Source of the DNA: Alphaproteobacteria bacterium
Lineage (GTDB): Bacteria; Pseudomonadota; Alphaproteobacteria; Paracaedibacterales; VGCI01
Reading direction: 5' to 3'
DNA length: 64,000 nucleotides
Assembly: GCA_016870095.1 (NCBI GenBank)
Contig: VGCI01000001.1
Coordinates: 62,001 to 126,000 of the forward strand
The translations under genes and the position numbers were made by a program. The notes under the pieces were generated by a model. That model searched no databases. It was given only the letters and a program-made list of their open reading frames with translations, and had not been told where the DNA came from. Below, piece by piece: positions 1-9,471 of this stretch (position 1 is its first letter; the number at the start of each line of letters is the position of its first letter).

Positions 1-184
1 AGTGTAACCATCCATGCCATTGAGATGGGATTTTCGTCGCTTCGGCAGTTCCTTTGTACATAACCCAGCGGCGCGGTTTTTCGTAGCGCATTTTTCTTTT
101 GTCTTCATAGTATCTGTTTCCTTGGGCATCTTCGCCAACCTTGCGACCGTACAGCCAAGTTCTAAAAAAAATAGATATACTCAT
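1..184 (-). CDS. NDUFA12-family NADH:ubiquinone oxidoreductase accessory subunit (partial, C-terminus off the window)
   Basis: This minus-strand reading frame opens with [20 protein letters not shown] and continues for 61 codons to the window edge without a stop. The segments [24 protein letters not shown] and [10 protein letters not shown] are the signature of the B17.2/NDUFA12 family. In mitochondria this is an accessory subunit of respiratory complex I at the inner membrane, and alphaproteobacteria keep a short version of about 100-130 residues. An AGGAGC ribosome binding site lies 6 bases before the ATG, which supports this start. The gene diverges from mraZ. The missing part should hold only the C-terminal third. 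Confidence 0.88.
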   Translation of the reverse strand, partial: MSISIFFRTWLYGRKVGEDAQGNRYYEDKRKMRYEKPRRWVMYKGTAEATKIPSQWHGWLH

Positions 185-351
185 TGAAATGCTCCTTGAT
201 CATTTATATTTATTCTATCTTGTTTTCGAGTTGAGAGCGAGGGGAAGATTGCATTTGATAACCATCTGAATGTTAACAACTTTTAAAAGGAAAGATTTTT
301 AATACAATATTGTTAAAATAATTTTAAATAAATCAATGCGTTTTTGCAAAA

Positions 352-387
352 TCCCATTGACTCCCATGTCATCCCATGGTATCCCAT
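352..387. promoter_or_regulatory. MraZ operator: four TCCCAT (TGGGA) direct repeats at 10-bp intervals
   Basis: TCCCAT occurs at 352-357, 362-367, 372-377 and 382-387, exactly one helical turn apart, and ends 21 bases before the mraZ start codon. On the other strand this reads TGGGA-N5-TGGGA and so on. MraZ is known to bind TGGGN direct repeats separated by 5 bases upstream of its own gene. The array therefore most likely lets MraZ control the dcw operon. E. coli has three repeats; here there are four. Confidence 0.88.
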
Positions 388-408
388 AAGAGAGGGGTTT
401 GTGATCAC

Positions 409-897
409 ATGGCGCTATTTTTATCTACATTTGTAAATAAGATCGATAAAAAGGGAAGAGTATCTGTGCCAGCATCTTTCCGGACATCCCTAATTCCCAG
501 TCAAACTAACCCACAAAATGATCCTTCTTTTTCAGGAATTGTAGTGTTTAGATCTTTAAAACATCCGGCATTAGAGGGATGTGGTGTGGATCGCATGCAA
601 CGCCTTAGCAACAGTATTGATCGTCTGGATTTATTTTCTGATGCTCAAGATGATCTGGTATCTGCAATTTTTGCAGACTCGCATCTTTTGTCTTTCGACA
701 GTGAAGGGCGAGTCAGCATCCCAGAGGATTTTTTAAAATTTGCGAATTTAACGGATCAAGTTGCTTTTGTTGGTAGGGGAGCAACTTTTCAATTATGGTC
801 TCCAACTGTTTTCCAAAAAATACAAGATGATGCCCGAGATCGTTTAAAGAGAGAAGGCCCGGGTGTGCGTTTGACTTTAGAGGAAAAAGCATCATGA
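409..897 (+). CDS. mraZ: Transcriptional regulator MraZ
   Basis: MraZ is a DNA-binding regulator of the division and cell-wall cluster that assembles into rings of AbrB-like (SpoVT) domains. Both domain motifs are visible: KIDKKGRVSVPASF near residues 11-24 and FDSEGRVSIPEDF near 97-108. The ATG at 409 is chosen over the ATG at 376 because the family begins just before this first motif, because AGAGGGG lies 11 bases upstream, and because the upstream ATG sits inside the operator repeats. The product is 162 residues, slightly longer than the usual 140-150. It is the first gene of the cluster and overlaps rsmH by 4 bases (ATGA). Confidence 0.93.
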   Translation: MALFLSTFVNKIDKKGRVSVPASFRTSLIPSQTNPQNDPSFSGIVVFRSLKHPALEGCGVDRMQRLSNSIDRLDLFSDAQDDLVSAIFADSHLLSFDSEGRVSIPEDFLKFANLTDQVAFVGRGATFQLWSPTVFQKIQDDARDRLKREGPGVRLTLEEKAS

Positions 898-1880
898 GCC
901 ATATTCCCGTTCTCTTACCTGAAATGTTAGAAGCTCTTTGCCCTCAAAAAAATGAAATTTATGTGGACGCCACTTTTGGTGGCGGTGGTTACAGTCGGGC
1001 CATATTGGCGGCGGCTAATTGTCGCGTTGTCGCTTTGGATCGAGATCCTGCGGCAATACAACGGGCCCAGGAAATGAAAAAGGAATACCCTGATCGTTTC
1101 CAAATTTTAGAAGGAACCTTCAGTCAATTAAAGGAATTGTTGAACAGCATTGGGCTGTCAAAGGTTGATGGCTTTGTCTTTGATTTAGGTGTTTCTTCCG
1201 ATCAGATAGATACGGCCGAACGGGGTTTTTCATTCCGATTTGATGGCCCATTAGATATGCGAATGTCCAATGAGGGTATCAGTGCAGCAGATGTTGTAAA
1301 CACGTATTCCGAGCAGGAATTGGCGGACATAATTTATCGTTATGGTGAAGAAAAAAAATCACGAGCCATTGCGCGAAAAATTGTCGCCATGCGTCAAGAA
1401 GAGCCTATTCGGACAACAAATCAGTTAGTTGCCATAGTGAAGTCAGTTGTTAAGGGGAAAAAAGATGGGCAAAATCCAGCAACTTTAACATTTCAAGCCT
1501 TGCGTATTTATGTAAATAATGAGTTAATTGAGATAGATGCAGGTTTGAAAATTGCTGAAGAATGTTTGATGTCGGGCGGCCGTTTGGTCGTTGTTACGTT
1601 CCATTCCTTAGAAGACCGATTGGTTAAACAATTTTTAAAAACGCGTCAAAGTAGGGGCAGTAAACACAGCAATCAAAATTCTCGATACGTACCTGATTTG
1701 GTTGATAGTAAAACAGCTGCAGGAACTTTTGTGCAAGGTAACGGTGTGAGTGCAAAAGGTGTTGTGGCGAGTGAGGAAGAAGTCCGCTTGAATCCGCGGG
1801 CACGGTCTGCCCGCTTACGTACGGCGATTCGCTTTGTGCCTTTGAATTCCCCCCTTAATCAAAATAAAGGGGACGAATAA
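894..1880 (+). CDS. rsmH: 16S rRNA (cytosine1402-N4)-methyltransferase RsmH
   Basis: RsmH (MraW) transfers a methyl group from S-adenosylmethionine to N4 of C1402 in 16S rRNA, in the ribosomal P site. The SAM-binding motif VDATFGGGGYSRAIL is near residues 24-38, followed by the family block GFVFDLGVSSDQID and a GFSFRFDGPLDMRM segment. The C-terminal NPRARSARLR motif is intact. At 328 residues it has normal length. It is the second gene of the dcw cluster, its start overlaps the end of mraZ, and its stop shares a base with the ftsL start (TAATG), so translation is probably coupled. Confidence 0.96.
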   Translation: MSHIPVLLPEMLEALCPQKNEIYVDATFGGGGYSRAILAAANCRVVALDRDPAAIQRAQEMKKEYPDRFQILEGTFSQLKELLNSIGLSKVDGFVFDLGVSSDQIDTAERGFSFRFDGPLDMRMSNEGISAADVVNTYSEQELADIIYRYGEEKKSRAIARKIVAMRQEEPIRTTNQLVAIVKSVVKGKKDGQNPATLTFQALRIYVNNELIEIDAGLKIAEECLMSGGRLVVVTFHSLEDRLVKQFLKTRQSRGSKHSNQNSRYVPDLVDSKTAAGTFVQGNGVSAKGVVASEEEVRLNPRARSARLRTAIRFVPLNSPLNQNKGDE

Positions 1881-2245
1881 TGCGGCGTCCGACTTTACTT
1901 TTTGTTGCCATAACAGCAGGTGTAGGATTGGGTCTTTTCCAGTTGAAATATCAAGTAATGAATCTCGAGAAAGACCATAATCGAATTCGCAAAACAATTC
2001 GCGAAACAAATGAATCAATTCATGTCTTAAAGGCAGAATGGGCCTATTTAAATGATCCCCGCCGACTACAAGATTTATGTGAGCGACATTTAACAATATC
2101 GCCTATTAAAGGATCTCAATTGGTTTCCTTGCAGGAAGTTACTGGCGCAGATTCAGTGGGTATAGCTGGTTATGATCGTGGGGCTATGGATCAATTGGTT
2201 GAAGCCCTTGTTTCTGATGCAACTTTGGTAGCCTTAAATGACTAG
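1880..2245 (+). CDS. ftsL: Cell division protein FtsL
   Basis: FtsL is a bitopic inner-membrane protein that forms a complex with FtsQ and FtsB and passes the activation signal to FtsW-FtsI. The 121-residue product has a short cytoplasmic N-terminus, one membrane span at about residues 4-22 and a periplasmic coiled coil. It then shows the alphaproteobacterial block LKAEWAYLNDPRRLQDL, with L-x-AEW-x-L-x-x-P-x-R-L conserved. Sequence similarity in this family is low, so its place between rsmH and ftsI is the main support. Its start codon overlaps the rsmH stop. Confidence 0.9.
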   Translation: MRRPTLLFVAITAGVGLGLFQLKYQVMNLEKDHNRIRKTIRETNESIHVLKAEWAYLNDPRRLQDLCERHLTISPIKGSQLVSLQEVTGADSVGIAGYDRGAMDQLVEALVSDATLVALND

Positions 2246-2254
2246 GGGGCGTGC

Positions 2255-4012
2255 ATGAAACATTTCATGGCCGAACCTTTACGTGTCTTGTCAAAGCACT
2301 TAGGACTCTGGCACCAAGTTATGAGAGATCGTAACGTCCTCGAAACAGCAAAAAATCGATCATTAGTTGCAGGAGCCGCCTTTTGTGTGGTTTTTTTACT
2401 TATATTTGTCAGATTAGCAGATGTTATGGTGATCCGCTCACTTTGGATATCTCCGGAAAGTGATACCCCCCGACTTGGTGTCGCTGCTGCAACGGCAGGA
2501 GCGCGCGCTGACATTTTAGATCGGAATGGGGAAATCTTAGCAACGCATTTAGTTACCGCTTCCGTTTATGCAAATCCTAAGGTTATTATCAATGCAGAAG
2601 AAGCCGCAGCCAAATTATCTGGCCTTATTCCAGAACTTGACTATAAGAGTGTTTTAAGAAAACTTTCTTCTGGTAGAAAAGGCTTTGTTTGGGTTGTCCG
2701 CCATATTCCCCCTAAACTTCAGCAGTCCATTAATCAACTTGGGATTCCGGGAATTTATTTGCAACGGGATGAGAGACGTGTTTACCCCTATGGAGCTCTT
2801 GTATCTCACGTTCTTGGATATTGCGGTATTGACAACAATGGACTTGCAGGAATTGAAAAGTATTTTGATGGCCGCTTGACGGGCACTCAAGATCCAATGA
2901 TGTTATCGATAGATATGCGTGTTCAACATATTGTCCACGATGAGCTTTCTAAGGCAGTCCATGAGTTTGAAGCTGAAGGCGGCAGCGCGATGGTTATGGA
3001 AATTAAGACAGGTGAAATTCTTTCAATGGTTTCATTGCCTGATTATGATCCAAATTTGCCGAATCAAAATCAAATTGGAGCCAATTTTAACCGCAATACT
3101 TTGGGAACTTACGAGTCCGGCTCAATATTTAAAATATTTAATACGGCCATCGCTCTTGAAACAGGAACGGCTTCTTTAAAAAGTCTTTATGATGCAACAT
3201 TGCCCATTCGTGTGGGTCGTTTTCAAATTACAGATTTTAAAGGTAAAAAGCGCGTTCTAGATGTCCGGGAAGTCTTTATCCATTCTTCGAATATTGGTTC
3301 CGCTAAAATGGCCTTACAATTTGGCGGCGCCGTTCAAAAACAATATTTAGATAGATTTGGTTTATTAAAGGCGCCGACTCTAGAACTTCCAGAAATTGGA
3401 TCTCCTCTTGTGCCAAAAATATGGCGCCCTGTCACAACAATGACTGTAGCTTATGGGTATGGGATTACGGCAAGCCCCTTGCAATCTATGGTTGCGGTGG
3501 CTGGAATTGTTAACGATGGGTGGCTGAGACCGGCAACCCTCTTGAAAAGAGATCCTGCATCTATGCCTGAGCCAATACGTATTGTGTCTTCACAGACGTC
3601 CCGCACCTTACGAGACCTCATGCGTATGGTTGTCACAGAAGGAACAGCAAAAACGGCAAATGTGCCAGGCTATGAGGTTATGGGAAAGACTGGATCAGCT
3701 CATAAAATGGCTGGGCGTGGGTATGCGGACAAGGCAAAGTTGACTTCCTTTATTGGGGTCTTCCCAAAAAGTGATCCACAGTATATTGTCTTATTGTTTT
3801 TGGATAATCCAAAACCAACAATAAAAACCCATGGTTATGCAACTGGGGGATGGAATGCGGCTCCAACTGGGGGGCGCATAATCGCCCGAATGGCACCATT
3901 ATTGGGCGTTGTCCCAGTTATGGATGGAGAGGCAGGAGAGACGATGGCACCTCAAATGAATTTAACACCCGTAAATCACGTTCAGGAAGATGATATTCAT
4001 GATACTGAATGA
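2255..4012 (+). CDS. ftsI: Septal peptidoglycan transpeptidase FtsI (PBP3)
   Basis: FtsI is the class B penicillin-binding protein that cross-links septal peptidoglycan in partnership with FtsW. The 585-residue protein has one membrane span near residues 38-58 and a PBP dimerisation domain from about 80 to 215. The transpeptidase domain shows all three catalytic motifs: SIFK with nucleophile Ser290, SSN at 344-346 and KTG at 477-479. AGGGGGCGTGC precedes the ATG. The 3' end overlaps the start of murE, as in many dcw clusters. Beta-lactams would be expected to acylate Ser290. Confidence 0.96.
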   Translation: MKHFMAEPLRVLSKHLGLWHQVMRDRNVLETAKNRSLVAGAAFCVVFLLIFVRLADVMVIRSLWISPESDTPRLGVAAATAGARADILDRNGEILATHLVTASVYANPKVIINAEEAAAKLSGLIPELDYKSVLRKLSSGRKGFVWVVRHIPPKLQQSINQLGIPGIYLQRDERRVYPYGALVSHVLGYCGIDNNGLAGIEKYFDGRLTGTQDPMMLSIDMRVQHIVHDELSKAVHEFEAEGGSAMVMEIKTGEILSMVSLPDYDPNLPNQNQIGANFNRNTLGTYESGSIFKIFNTAIALETGTASLKSLYDATLPIRVGRFQITDFKGKKRVLDVREVFIHSSNIGSAKMALQFGGAVQKQYLDRFGLLKAPTLELPEIGSPLVPKIWRPVTTMTVAYGYGITASPLQSMVAVAGIVNDGWLRPATLLKRDPASMPEPIRIVSSQTSRTLRDLMRMVVTEGTAKTANVPGYEVMGKTGSAHKMAGRGYADKAKLTSFIGVFPKSDPQYIVLLFLDNPKPTIKTHGYATGGWNAAPTGGRIIARMAPLLGVVPVMDGEAGETMAPQMNLTPVNHVQEDDIHDTE

Positions 4013-5504
4013 CCTTGTGCACCATATCGGGCAAGGCGTGATTGATAAACAGTTCCTAAATATTGGCACTCTTCCCTTTACAGGACTATCTCAAGATTCG
4101 CGTCTCGTCAAAAAGGGAGATGTATTTGTCGTTATTCCTTGTGATCAAGCCAAAACCCATGTTTTGGATGCAGTAAAAGCGGGGGCAATAGCCCTAATTG
4201 CGGAATCAGATGTTGCTGAGGCAATGCAAGGTAAAGTGCCTGTACCCATTTTGAGTGTGACTTCATCACGCAAGGCTTTAACTCAAGCTGCTTCCTTACT
4301 ATATCCTAAGCAGCCTGAAGTCATTGTGGCAGTTACGGGTACAAATGGAAAAAGTTCAGTAGTGACTTTCGTGCGCCAAATATGGCAAAAGTTGGGATTC
4401 TCTGCTGTGAGTTTAGGAACTTTGGGAGTTGATCTTTCTTATCAAGCCAAATTGAAGAGTGATCTTGTTTCGACAAAATTAACCACTCCAGATGCATTAT
4501 CTCTTCATCAAAATCTCGATTCACTTGCTCAATCTAACATTACTCACTGTGTATTTGAAGCTTCGAGTCATGGACTGGATCAATACAGACTTCATGACGT
4601 TAAATTATCTGCAGCTGCTTTTACGAATTTAAGCCAAGATCACTTAGATTATCATGAGACGATGGAAGCTTATTTTGAAGCAAAAGCAAAATTATTCATG
4701 GATGTTTTACCCCCAGATAAAATGGCCATTCTCAATATGGATTCCCCCTATTTTTCATCGTTAAAAGCCATGATTTTAGGGCGGGGACAGAAAATCCTCA
4801 GTTATGGAGTGGAGCAACCTGCTGATTTAAGGGCGCAGAATATACACCTTACCTCAGATCAAATCCGATTTGATTTAACAATTCAAGACAAAACTTGGGC
4901 TGGGCTTACCTTAAATTTGGTTGGCGCTTTCCAAGTTGAAAATGTTCTGTGCGCAGTTGGTTTGGTTCTTGCTTGTGGGGCGCCGGCTTCAAAAATTGTT
5001 GAAGCTCTGCCTTACTTATGTAGTGCGCCCGGCCGAATGGAATTGGTAGGAAAGACTTACCAGGGTAGTTCTATATTCATTGACTATGCCCATACACCAG
5101 ATGCTTTGAGTCGAGCTTTAGAGGCATTACGTAAGCATGTAGCCAATGACGGTCGATTAAAAGTTGTTTTTGGTTGTGGTGGGAATCGCGATGCAAGTAA
5201 ACGAGCTTTGATGGGTGAGATTGCGCAAAAATTAGCAGATGACATATATGTTACAGACGATAACCCGCGTGATGAAGATCCTGCCTTTATTCGAGCGCAG
5301 ATTTTGGTGAATTGTCCTCGTGCGCAAGAAATTGGAGATCGTCGCCAAGCTATGCGAACGGCTATGCATACAATGCAACCACACGACGTTTTGTTGATTG
5401 CTGGTAAGGGGCATGAACAAGGTCAAATTATTGGCGATAGAATTATTCCTTTTGATGACCGCACAGAAGTTCAAGCTATTTTAAAAGAAGGATTAAAGGT
5501 CTAA
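3999..5504 (+). CDS. murE: UDP-MurNAc-L-Ala-D-Glu:meso-diaminopimelate ligase MurE
   Basis: MurE adds meso-diaminopimelate to UDP-MurNAc-L-Ala-D-Glu in the cytoplasm with ATP hydrolysis. The three Mur-ligase domains are present, with the P-loop TGTNGKS near residues 113-119 and the substrate-selecting motif DNPR in VTDDNPRDEDP, which marks the DAP-adding rather than the lysine-adding form. Two ATGs compete. The one at 3999 is preferred because AGGAAG at 3984-3989 lies 9 bases upstream, whereas it touches the ATG at 3990. The start lies inside the end of ftsI and the stop overlaps murF by one base. Confidence 0.95.
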   Translation: MILNDLVHHIGQGVIDKQFLNIGTLPFTGLSQDSRLVKKGDVFVVIPCDQAKTHVLDAVKAGAIALIAESDVAEAMQGKVPVPILSVTSSRKALTQAASLLYPKQPEVIVAVTGTNGKSSVVTFVRQIWQKLGFSAVSLGTLGVDLSYQAKLKSDLVSTKLTTPDALSLHQNLDSLAQSNITHCVFEASSHGLDQYRLHDVKLSAAAFTNLSQDHLDYHETMEAYFEAKAKLFMDVLPPDKMAILNMDSPYFSSLKAMILGRGQKILSYGVEQPADLRAQNIHLTSDQIRFDLTIQDKTWAGLTLNLVGAFQVENVLCAVGLVLACGAPASKIVEALPYLCSAPGRMELVGKTYQGSSIFIDYAHTPDALSRALEALRKHVANDGRLKVVFGCGGNRDASKRALMGEIAQKLADDIYVTDDNPRDEDPAFIRAQILVNCPRAQEIGDRRQAMRTAMHTMQPHDVLLIAGKGHEQGQIIGDRIIPFDDRTEVQAILKEGLKV

Positions 5505-6925
5505 TGGGTTCGCGAGGTATAGAGCTCTGGACAAATCAGGAAATTGCCCTGGCGCTTTCTCTTCCCAATGAACCTTTGATGTGGAGTGCGACCGGTCTCT
5601 CAATTGATACGCGCACTCTAAAGCCCGGGGATATTTATTTAGCCATTAAGGGAGATGCTCATGATGGCCATCAATTTGTGAATCAAGCTTTTGAAAAAGG
5701 TGCTGTTGCAGCAATTGTAGATCATAAGATTAATGCAAGTGCCAATGCTCCCCAGATTATTGTTTCAGATACTTTAAAAGCCCTCACTCTCTTGGGGGCA
5801 TTTGCGAGGCAACGGACCCGTGCAACGATCGTTGCTGTGACGGGAAGCGTTGGAAAAACGAGCACAAAAGAACTTTTACGGCATGTCTTGCAAAGTGAAG
5901 GGAAAACATTTGCCTCTCCCGCCAGCTATAACAATCATTGGGGTGTTCCGCTCAGTTTGGCGACAATGCCACGGGATAGTCAGTATGGAATATTTGAAAT
6001 TGGGATGAATCATCCGGGGGAAATTGCTCCGCTTGCCTCTCTTGTTTGCCCGCATATTGGTGTTATTACAGCTATCACTGATGCTCATATAGGATATATG
6101 CAATCACGTCAGATTATAGCACAAGAAAAAGCAGACATTTTTTCGGCAGCTACGGCTCCAAATTTAGCAATTATCAATTTGGATGTTCCTGAATTCGATA
6201 TTATCTTCGATCGAATTAGTCAATATGGGACGTCTCAACTTGTGGGGTTTGGCAAATCAGAAAAAGCCACAGTTCGTCTGGTGGATTACTTTCCGGATGC
6301 TACAGGATTAAAAGGGATTGTGACCGCGAAAATGGGGGGACAACAGGTTACATATACGCTGCCTCAGGCTGGAGAGCATGTGGCCATGAACAGTTTGATA
6401 GCGCTTGCCATAGGAGAGGCTTTAGGGTTAGATCAGAGTCAGCTCATTCAACGATTGGAGACACTTCCTCTTATACAAGGAAGGGGTGAATATCACTCCA
6501 TTACCATTCCGGGTGGTGAGTTTTTGCTAATAGATGATGCTTATAATGCAAATTTAGCCTCAATGCAGGCGGGGTTATCGGTGCTCGCAAAAATTCCTGT
6601 TTTCTCCCAAGGGCGCCGTCTGGTTGTTTTGGGCGAGATGTTGGAGCTTGGAGATCAAGCCGAAGATCAACATCAGAAGTTGATGAGTACAGTTTTATCT
6701 CATCCGATTGATTTGGTTTTTGCATCCGGCGGGCCAATTATTGAAGCGGCCTTTAAGGAATATATTCCCCCTGAAAAGGCTGGGGGGTATGCATCAAATT
6801 CGGAAAAGTTAGCCGATATTGTGATCAAGGCTGTGCAACCTGGAGACATCCTTTTTGTAAAAGGGTCAAAAGGAAGTCGGGTGAGCAAAATCGTTGATAG
6901 ACTCATTTTACAAAAAAATCTCTAA
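5504..6925 (+). CDS. murF: UDP-MurNAc-tripeptide:D-Ala-D-Ala ligase MurF
   Basis: MurF completes the cytoplasmic pentapeptide precursor by adding D-Ala-D-Ala. The 473-residue product has the N-terminal MurF substrate domain with SIDTRTLKPGDIYLAIKG, the ATP-binding loop VTGSVGKTSTKE near residues 111-122, and the family block SYNNHWGVPLSLA. Later motifs DDAYNANLASM and LGEMLELG are also typical. It begins on the last base of the murE stop (TAATG), which indicates translational coupling. Length and motifs are normal for the family. Confidence 0.96.
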   Translation: MGSRGIELWTNQEIALALSLPNEPLMWSATGLSIDTRTLKPGDIYLAIKGDAHDGHQFVNQAFEKGAVAAIVDHKINASANAPQIIVSDTLKALTLLGAFARQRTRATIVAVTGSVGKTSTKELLRHVLQSEGKTFASPASYNNHWGVPLSLATMPRDSQYGIFEIGMNHPGEIAPLASLVCPHIGVITAITDAHIGYMQSRQIIAQEKADIFSAATAPNLAIINLDVPEFDIIFDRISQYGTSQLVGFGKSEKATVRLVDYFPDATGLKGIVTAKMGGQQVTYTLPQAGEHVAMNSLIALAIGEALGLDQSQLIQRLETLPLIQGRGEYHSITIPGGEFLLIDDAYNANLASMQAGLSVLAKIPVFSQGRRLVVLGEMLELGDQAEDQHQKLMSTVLSHPIDLVFASGGPIIEAAFKEYIPPEKAGGYASNSEKLADIVIKAVQPGDILFVKGSKGSRVSKIVDRLILQKNL

Positions 6926-6946
6926 GCAGAGGCTGGGGGCTAAAGT

Positions 6947-8035
6947 ATGCTATATTATTTTCTATTTCCCCACGCTGGAGAAATTGGTTTTTTTAACCTT
7001 TTTAGGTATTTAACATTTCGTACCGGCGGGGCAATTTTAACAGCCTTAATCATAAGTTTTTGGTTGGGTCAGCCCGTTATTAACTGGTTAAAAAGTAAGC
7101 AAGGTAAAGGTCAACCCATAAGGGAGGACGGACCTGAAACTCACTTGGTTACGAAAAAGGGAACGCCAACGATGGGGGGAAGCCTGATTTTGTTGGCTTT
7201 GACTTTAAGTACACTCTTATGGGCTGATCTATCCAATGCGTATGTATGGATTGTTTTAGCTGTAACTCTCGGTTTCGGGGTGTTGGGGGCGCGAGATGAC
7301 TATTTAAAGCTTACACGACAGAGTAGTAAGGGATTATCCGCTCAACGAAAGATACTGGGCCAACTTCTTATTTCTGGCATTGCAACTTATTTTATTGTTC
7401 AGCTGTCCAATGAGAGTTTGGCAGGGGCTGTTGCCGTTCCCATTTTTAAAGATTATTTAATTCATTTGGGTTTATTTTTCTATGTTTTTTCAATGTTTGT
7501 GATGGTGGGAGCTTCTAATGCTGTGAATTTAACCGATGGATTAGATGGCCTCGCCATTGTGCCTGTCATGATTGCAATGGCTTGCTTCTGTTTAATATCC
7601 TACCTTGTCGGCAATGCTTTTTTTGCTAATTATTTGCAGTTGCACTATGTGCCTCATGCGGGAGAAATAGCCGTTTTTGGGGGAGGGCTAATTGGTTCTG
7701 GCCTTGGATTCTTATGGTTTAATGCGCCCCCAGCGAAGGTTTTTATGGGAGATACGGGGTCACTTGCTGCGGGAGGGTCTCTGGGAGTTATCAGTGTTAT
7801 TACTAAGCATGAGCTGGTCTTGACGATTATCGGTGGATTGTTTGTTATTGAAGCCGTATCTGTTATATTGCAAGTTGGTTATTATAAATTAACAAAAAAG
7901 CGGATTTTCTTGATGGCTCCTATCCATCATCACTTTGAAAAGAAAGGTTGGCCAGAACCAACTGTTGTGGTGAGATTTTGGATCATTGCTAGCATCCTAG
8001 CCCTCATTGGTTTGTCGACATTGAAATTGCGGTAA
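6947..8035 (+). CDS. mraY: Phospho-MurNAc-pentapeptide transferase MraY
   Basis: MraY is the polytopic inner-membrane enzyme that transfers phospho-MurNAc-pentapeptide to undecaprenyl phosphate, forming lipid I. The 362-residue protein has about ten hydrophobic spans. It carries the catalytic and nucleotide-binding signatures [19 protein letters not shown] and FMGDTGSLA, and the C-terminal [13 protein letters not shown] loop. The start and length agree with the family. It is preceded by murF and followed after 80 bases by murD. Confidence 0.96.
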   Translation: MLYYFLFPHAGEIGFFNLFRYLTFRTGGAILTALIISFWLGQPVINWLKSKQGKGQPIREDGPETHLVTKKGTPTMGGSLILLALTLSTLLWADLSNAYVWIVLAVTLGFGVLGARDDYLKLTRQSSKGLSAQRKILGQLLISGIATYFIVQLSNESLAGAVAVPIFKDYLIHLGLFFYVFSMFVMVGASNAVNLTDGLDGLAIVPVMIAMACFCLISYLVGNAFFANYLQLHYVPHAGEIAVFGGGLIGSGLGFLWFNAPPAKVFMGDTGSLAAGGSLGVISVITKHELVLTIIGGLFVIEAVSVILQVGYYKLTKKRIFLMAPIHHHFEKKGWPEPTVVVRFWIIASILALIGLSTLKLR

Positions 8036-8115
8036 AAGCACGATCAGAATTTTTTTCTGACAATGCGAAAGCGCCATTTTCTGTCATTAATGAAATACTT
8101 TGGAGAAAGTAGTTT

Positions 8116-9468
8116 GTGGTTGTGAGTACTTGGTTTCCTGTCGCCGGTAAGACATACGTCGTATTGGGTTTAGCTCGTTCGGGTCTTTCAGCGGTAAAAT
8201 GGTTGAAAGCAAGGGGTGCTATTGCCCTTGTTACAGATGATGATTCGACCAAAGTAGCCGAAGCCGTAGCATTAGGGGGCGAAGCTCTCGCCACACCTAT
8301 TCCCTGGGGTGAAGTATCAGCGCTTGTTCAAAGTCCTGGTGTTCCGTTATGGAAACCAACACCTCACTCTATTACGGCAGAAGCTCGTACCCATAATATA
8401 CCTATTATCGGCGATGGAGATTTGTTTCGGCTTGCCCATCCAAGCGCCACTTTTGTAGGCATTACGGGTACGAATGGCAAGTCGACAACAACGGCTTTAA
8501 TTGGTCACGTTCTTAAAGAGTGTGGAGTAGATTGCCAAGTGGGTGGGAATATTGGAACACCAATGTTAGCCCTACCTGAGGCCCAAACTTATGTTCTTGA
8601 ATTATCTTCATACCAACTCGATTTAAGTGACTCTCTAGATTTACATATAGCAGCGTGGTTGAATATCTCCCCAGATCATCTAGACCGTCATGGTTCTCTT
8701 GAAAATTACATTGAAGCCAAGAAGAAGTTGTTTAAAACAAGAGGGGACTCTCAAACCGCCATCATTGGGGTTGATGATGATTATTCTAAATCTGTATGGC
8801 GAGAGATTTCAGGTCTGATAAGTGTCACCCCAATCTCCATCAATCAATCCCTTGAAGGAGGCATTTATGTTGAAGATGGGTGGTTAGTGGACCGAGGTCA
8901 ACAAGTGCTAGATCTTGAATCCCTTCCCACGCTGAAGGGGAGACATAATTTCCAAAATGTTGCCATTGCTTATGGGGTTTGTTGTGCATTAGGGCTTGAA
9001 AATTCTGAAATCAGCCAAGCCATTAAAACCTTTCCTGGTCTAGCTCACCGCCAAGAATTTGTTCGGACAATAAAGGGTATTGCCTTTGTAAACGATAGTA
9101 AAGGAACGAATGCTGATGCAACCGCTAAAGCTCTTGCGTCGTTTGATAGAATTTATTGGATTGCGGGGGGAAAAGCCAAGGAAGAAGGTATTGATTCTTT
9201 ATCGCCCTATTTCCCAAAAATTGTGCATACATTCTTAATTGGTGATGCCCAAGATAGATTTGCAAACACGTTAGAGCATCAGGTGCCGTTTACGAAGTCG
9301 GGAACATTGGAGCAAGCTGTAGCGGATTCTTATCGCTTAGCTTTAAGTGATTCTTTTGAAAATTCAGTCATATTGTTGTCTCCCGCTTGCGCTAGTTTTG
9401 ACCAATTTGAAGATTTTGAGCACAGAGGGAAAGTATTTTGTCAGCTCGTTCAGTCCTTGGAGGCTTAA
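8116..9468 (+). CDS. murD: UDP-MurNAc-L-Ala:D-glutamate ligase MurD
   Basis: MurD adds D-glutamate to UDP-MurNAc-L-Ala. The 450-residue protein starts with GTG; GGAGAA lies 8 bases upstream, which fixes this start. The N-terminal nucleotide fold shows YVVLGLARSGLSAVK, the ATP loop is GITGTNGKSTTTALIG, and the central motif LNISPDHLDRH and C-terminal segment LSPACASFDQFEDFEHRG are intact. A short intergenic gap after mraY is the only sizeable one in this part of the cluster, so murD may also have a weak promoter of its own. Confidence 0.95.
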   Translation: MVVSTWFPVAGKTYVVLGLARSGLSAVKWLKARGAIALVTDDDSTKVAEAVALGGEALATPIPWGEVSALVQSPGVPLWKPTPHSITAEARTHNIPIIGDGDLFRLAHPSATFVGITGTNGKSTTTALIGHVLKECGVDCQVGGNIGTPMLALPEAQTYVLELSSYQLDLSDSLDLHIAAWLNISPDHLDRHGSLENYIEAKKKLFKTRGDSQTAIIGVDDDYSKSVWREISGLISVTPISINQSLEGGIYVEDGWLVDRGQQVLDLESLPTLKGRHNFQNVAIAYGVCCALGLENSEISQAIKTFPGLAHRQEFVRTIKGIAFVNDSKGTNADATAKALASFDRIYWIAGGKAKEEGIDSLSPYFPKIVHTFLIGDAQDRFANTLEHQVPFTKSGTLEQAVADSYRLALSDSFENSVILLSPACASFDQFEDFEHRGKVFCQLVQSLEA

Positions 9469-9471
9469 TGT

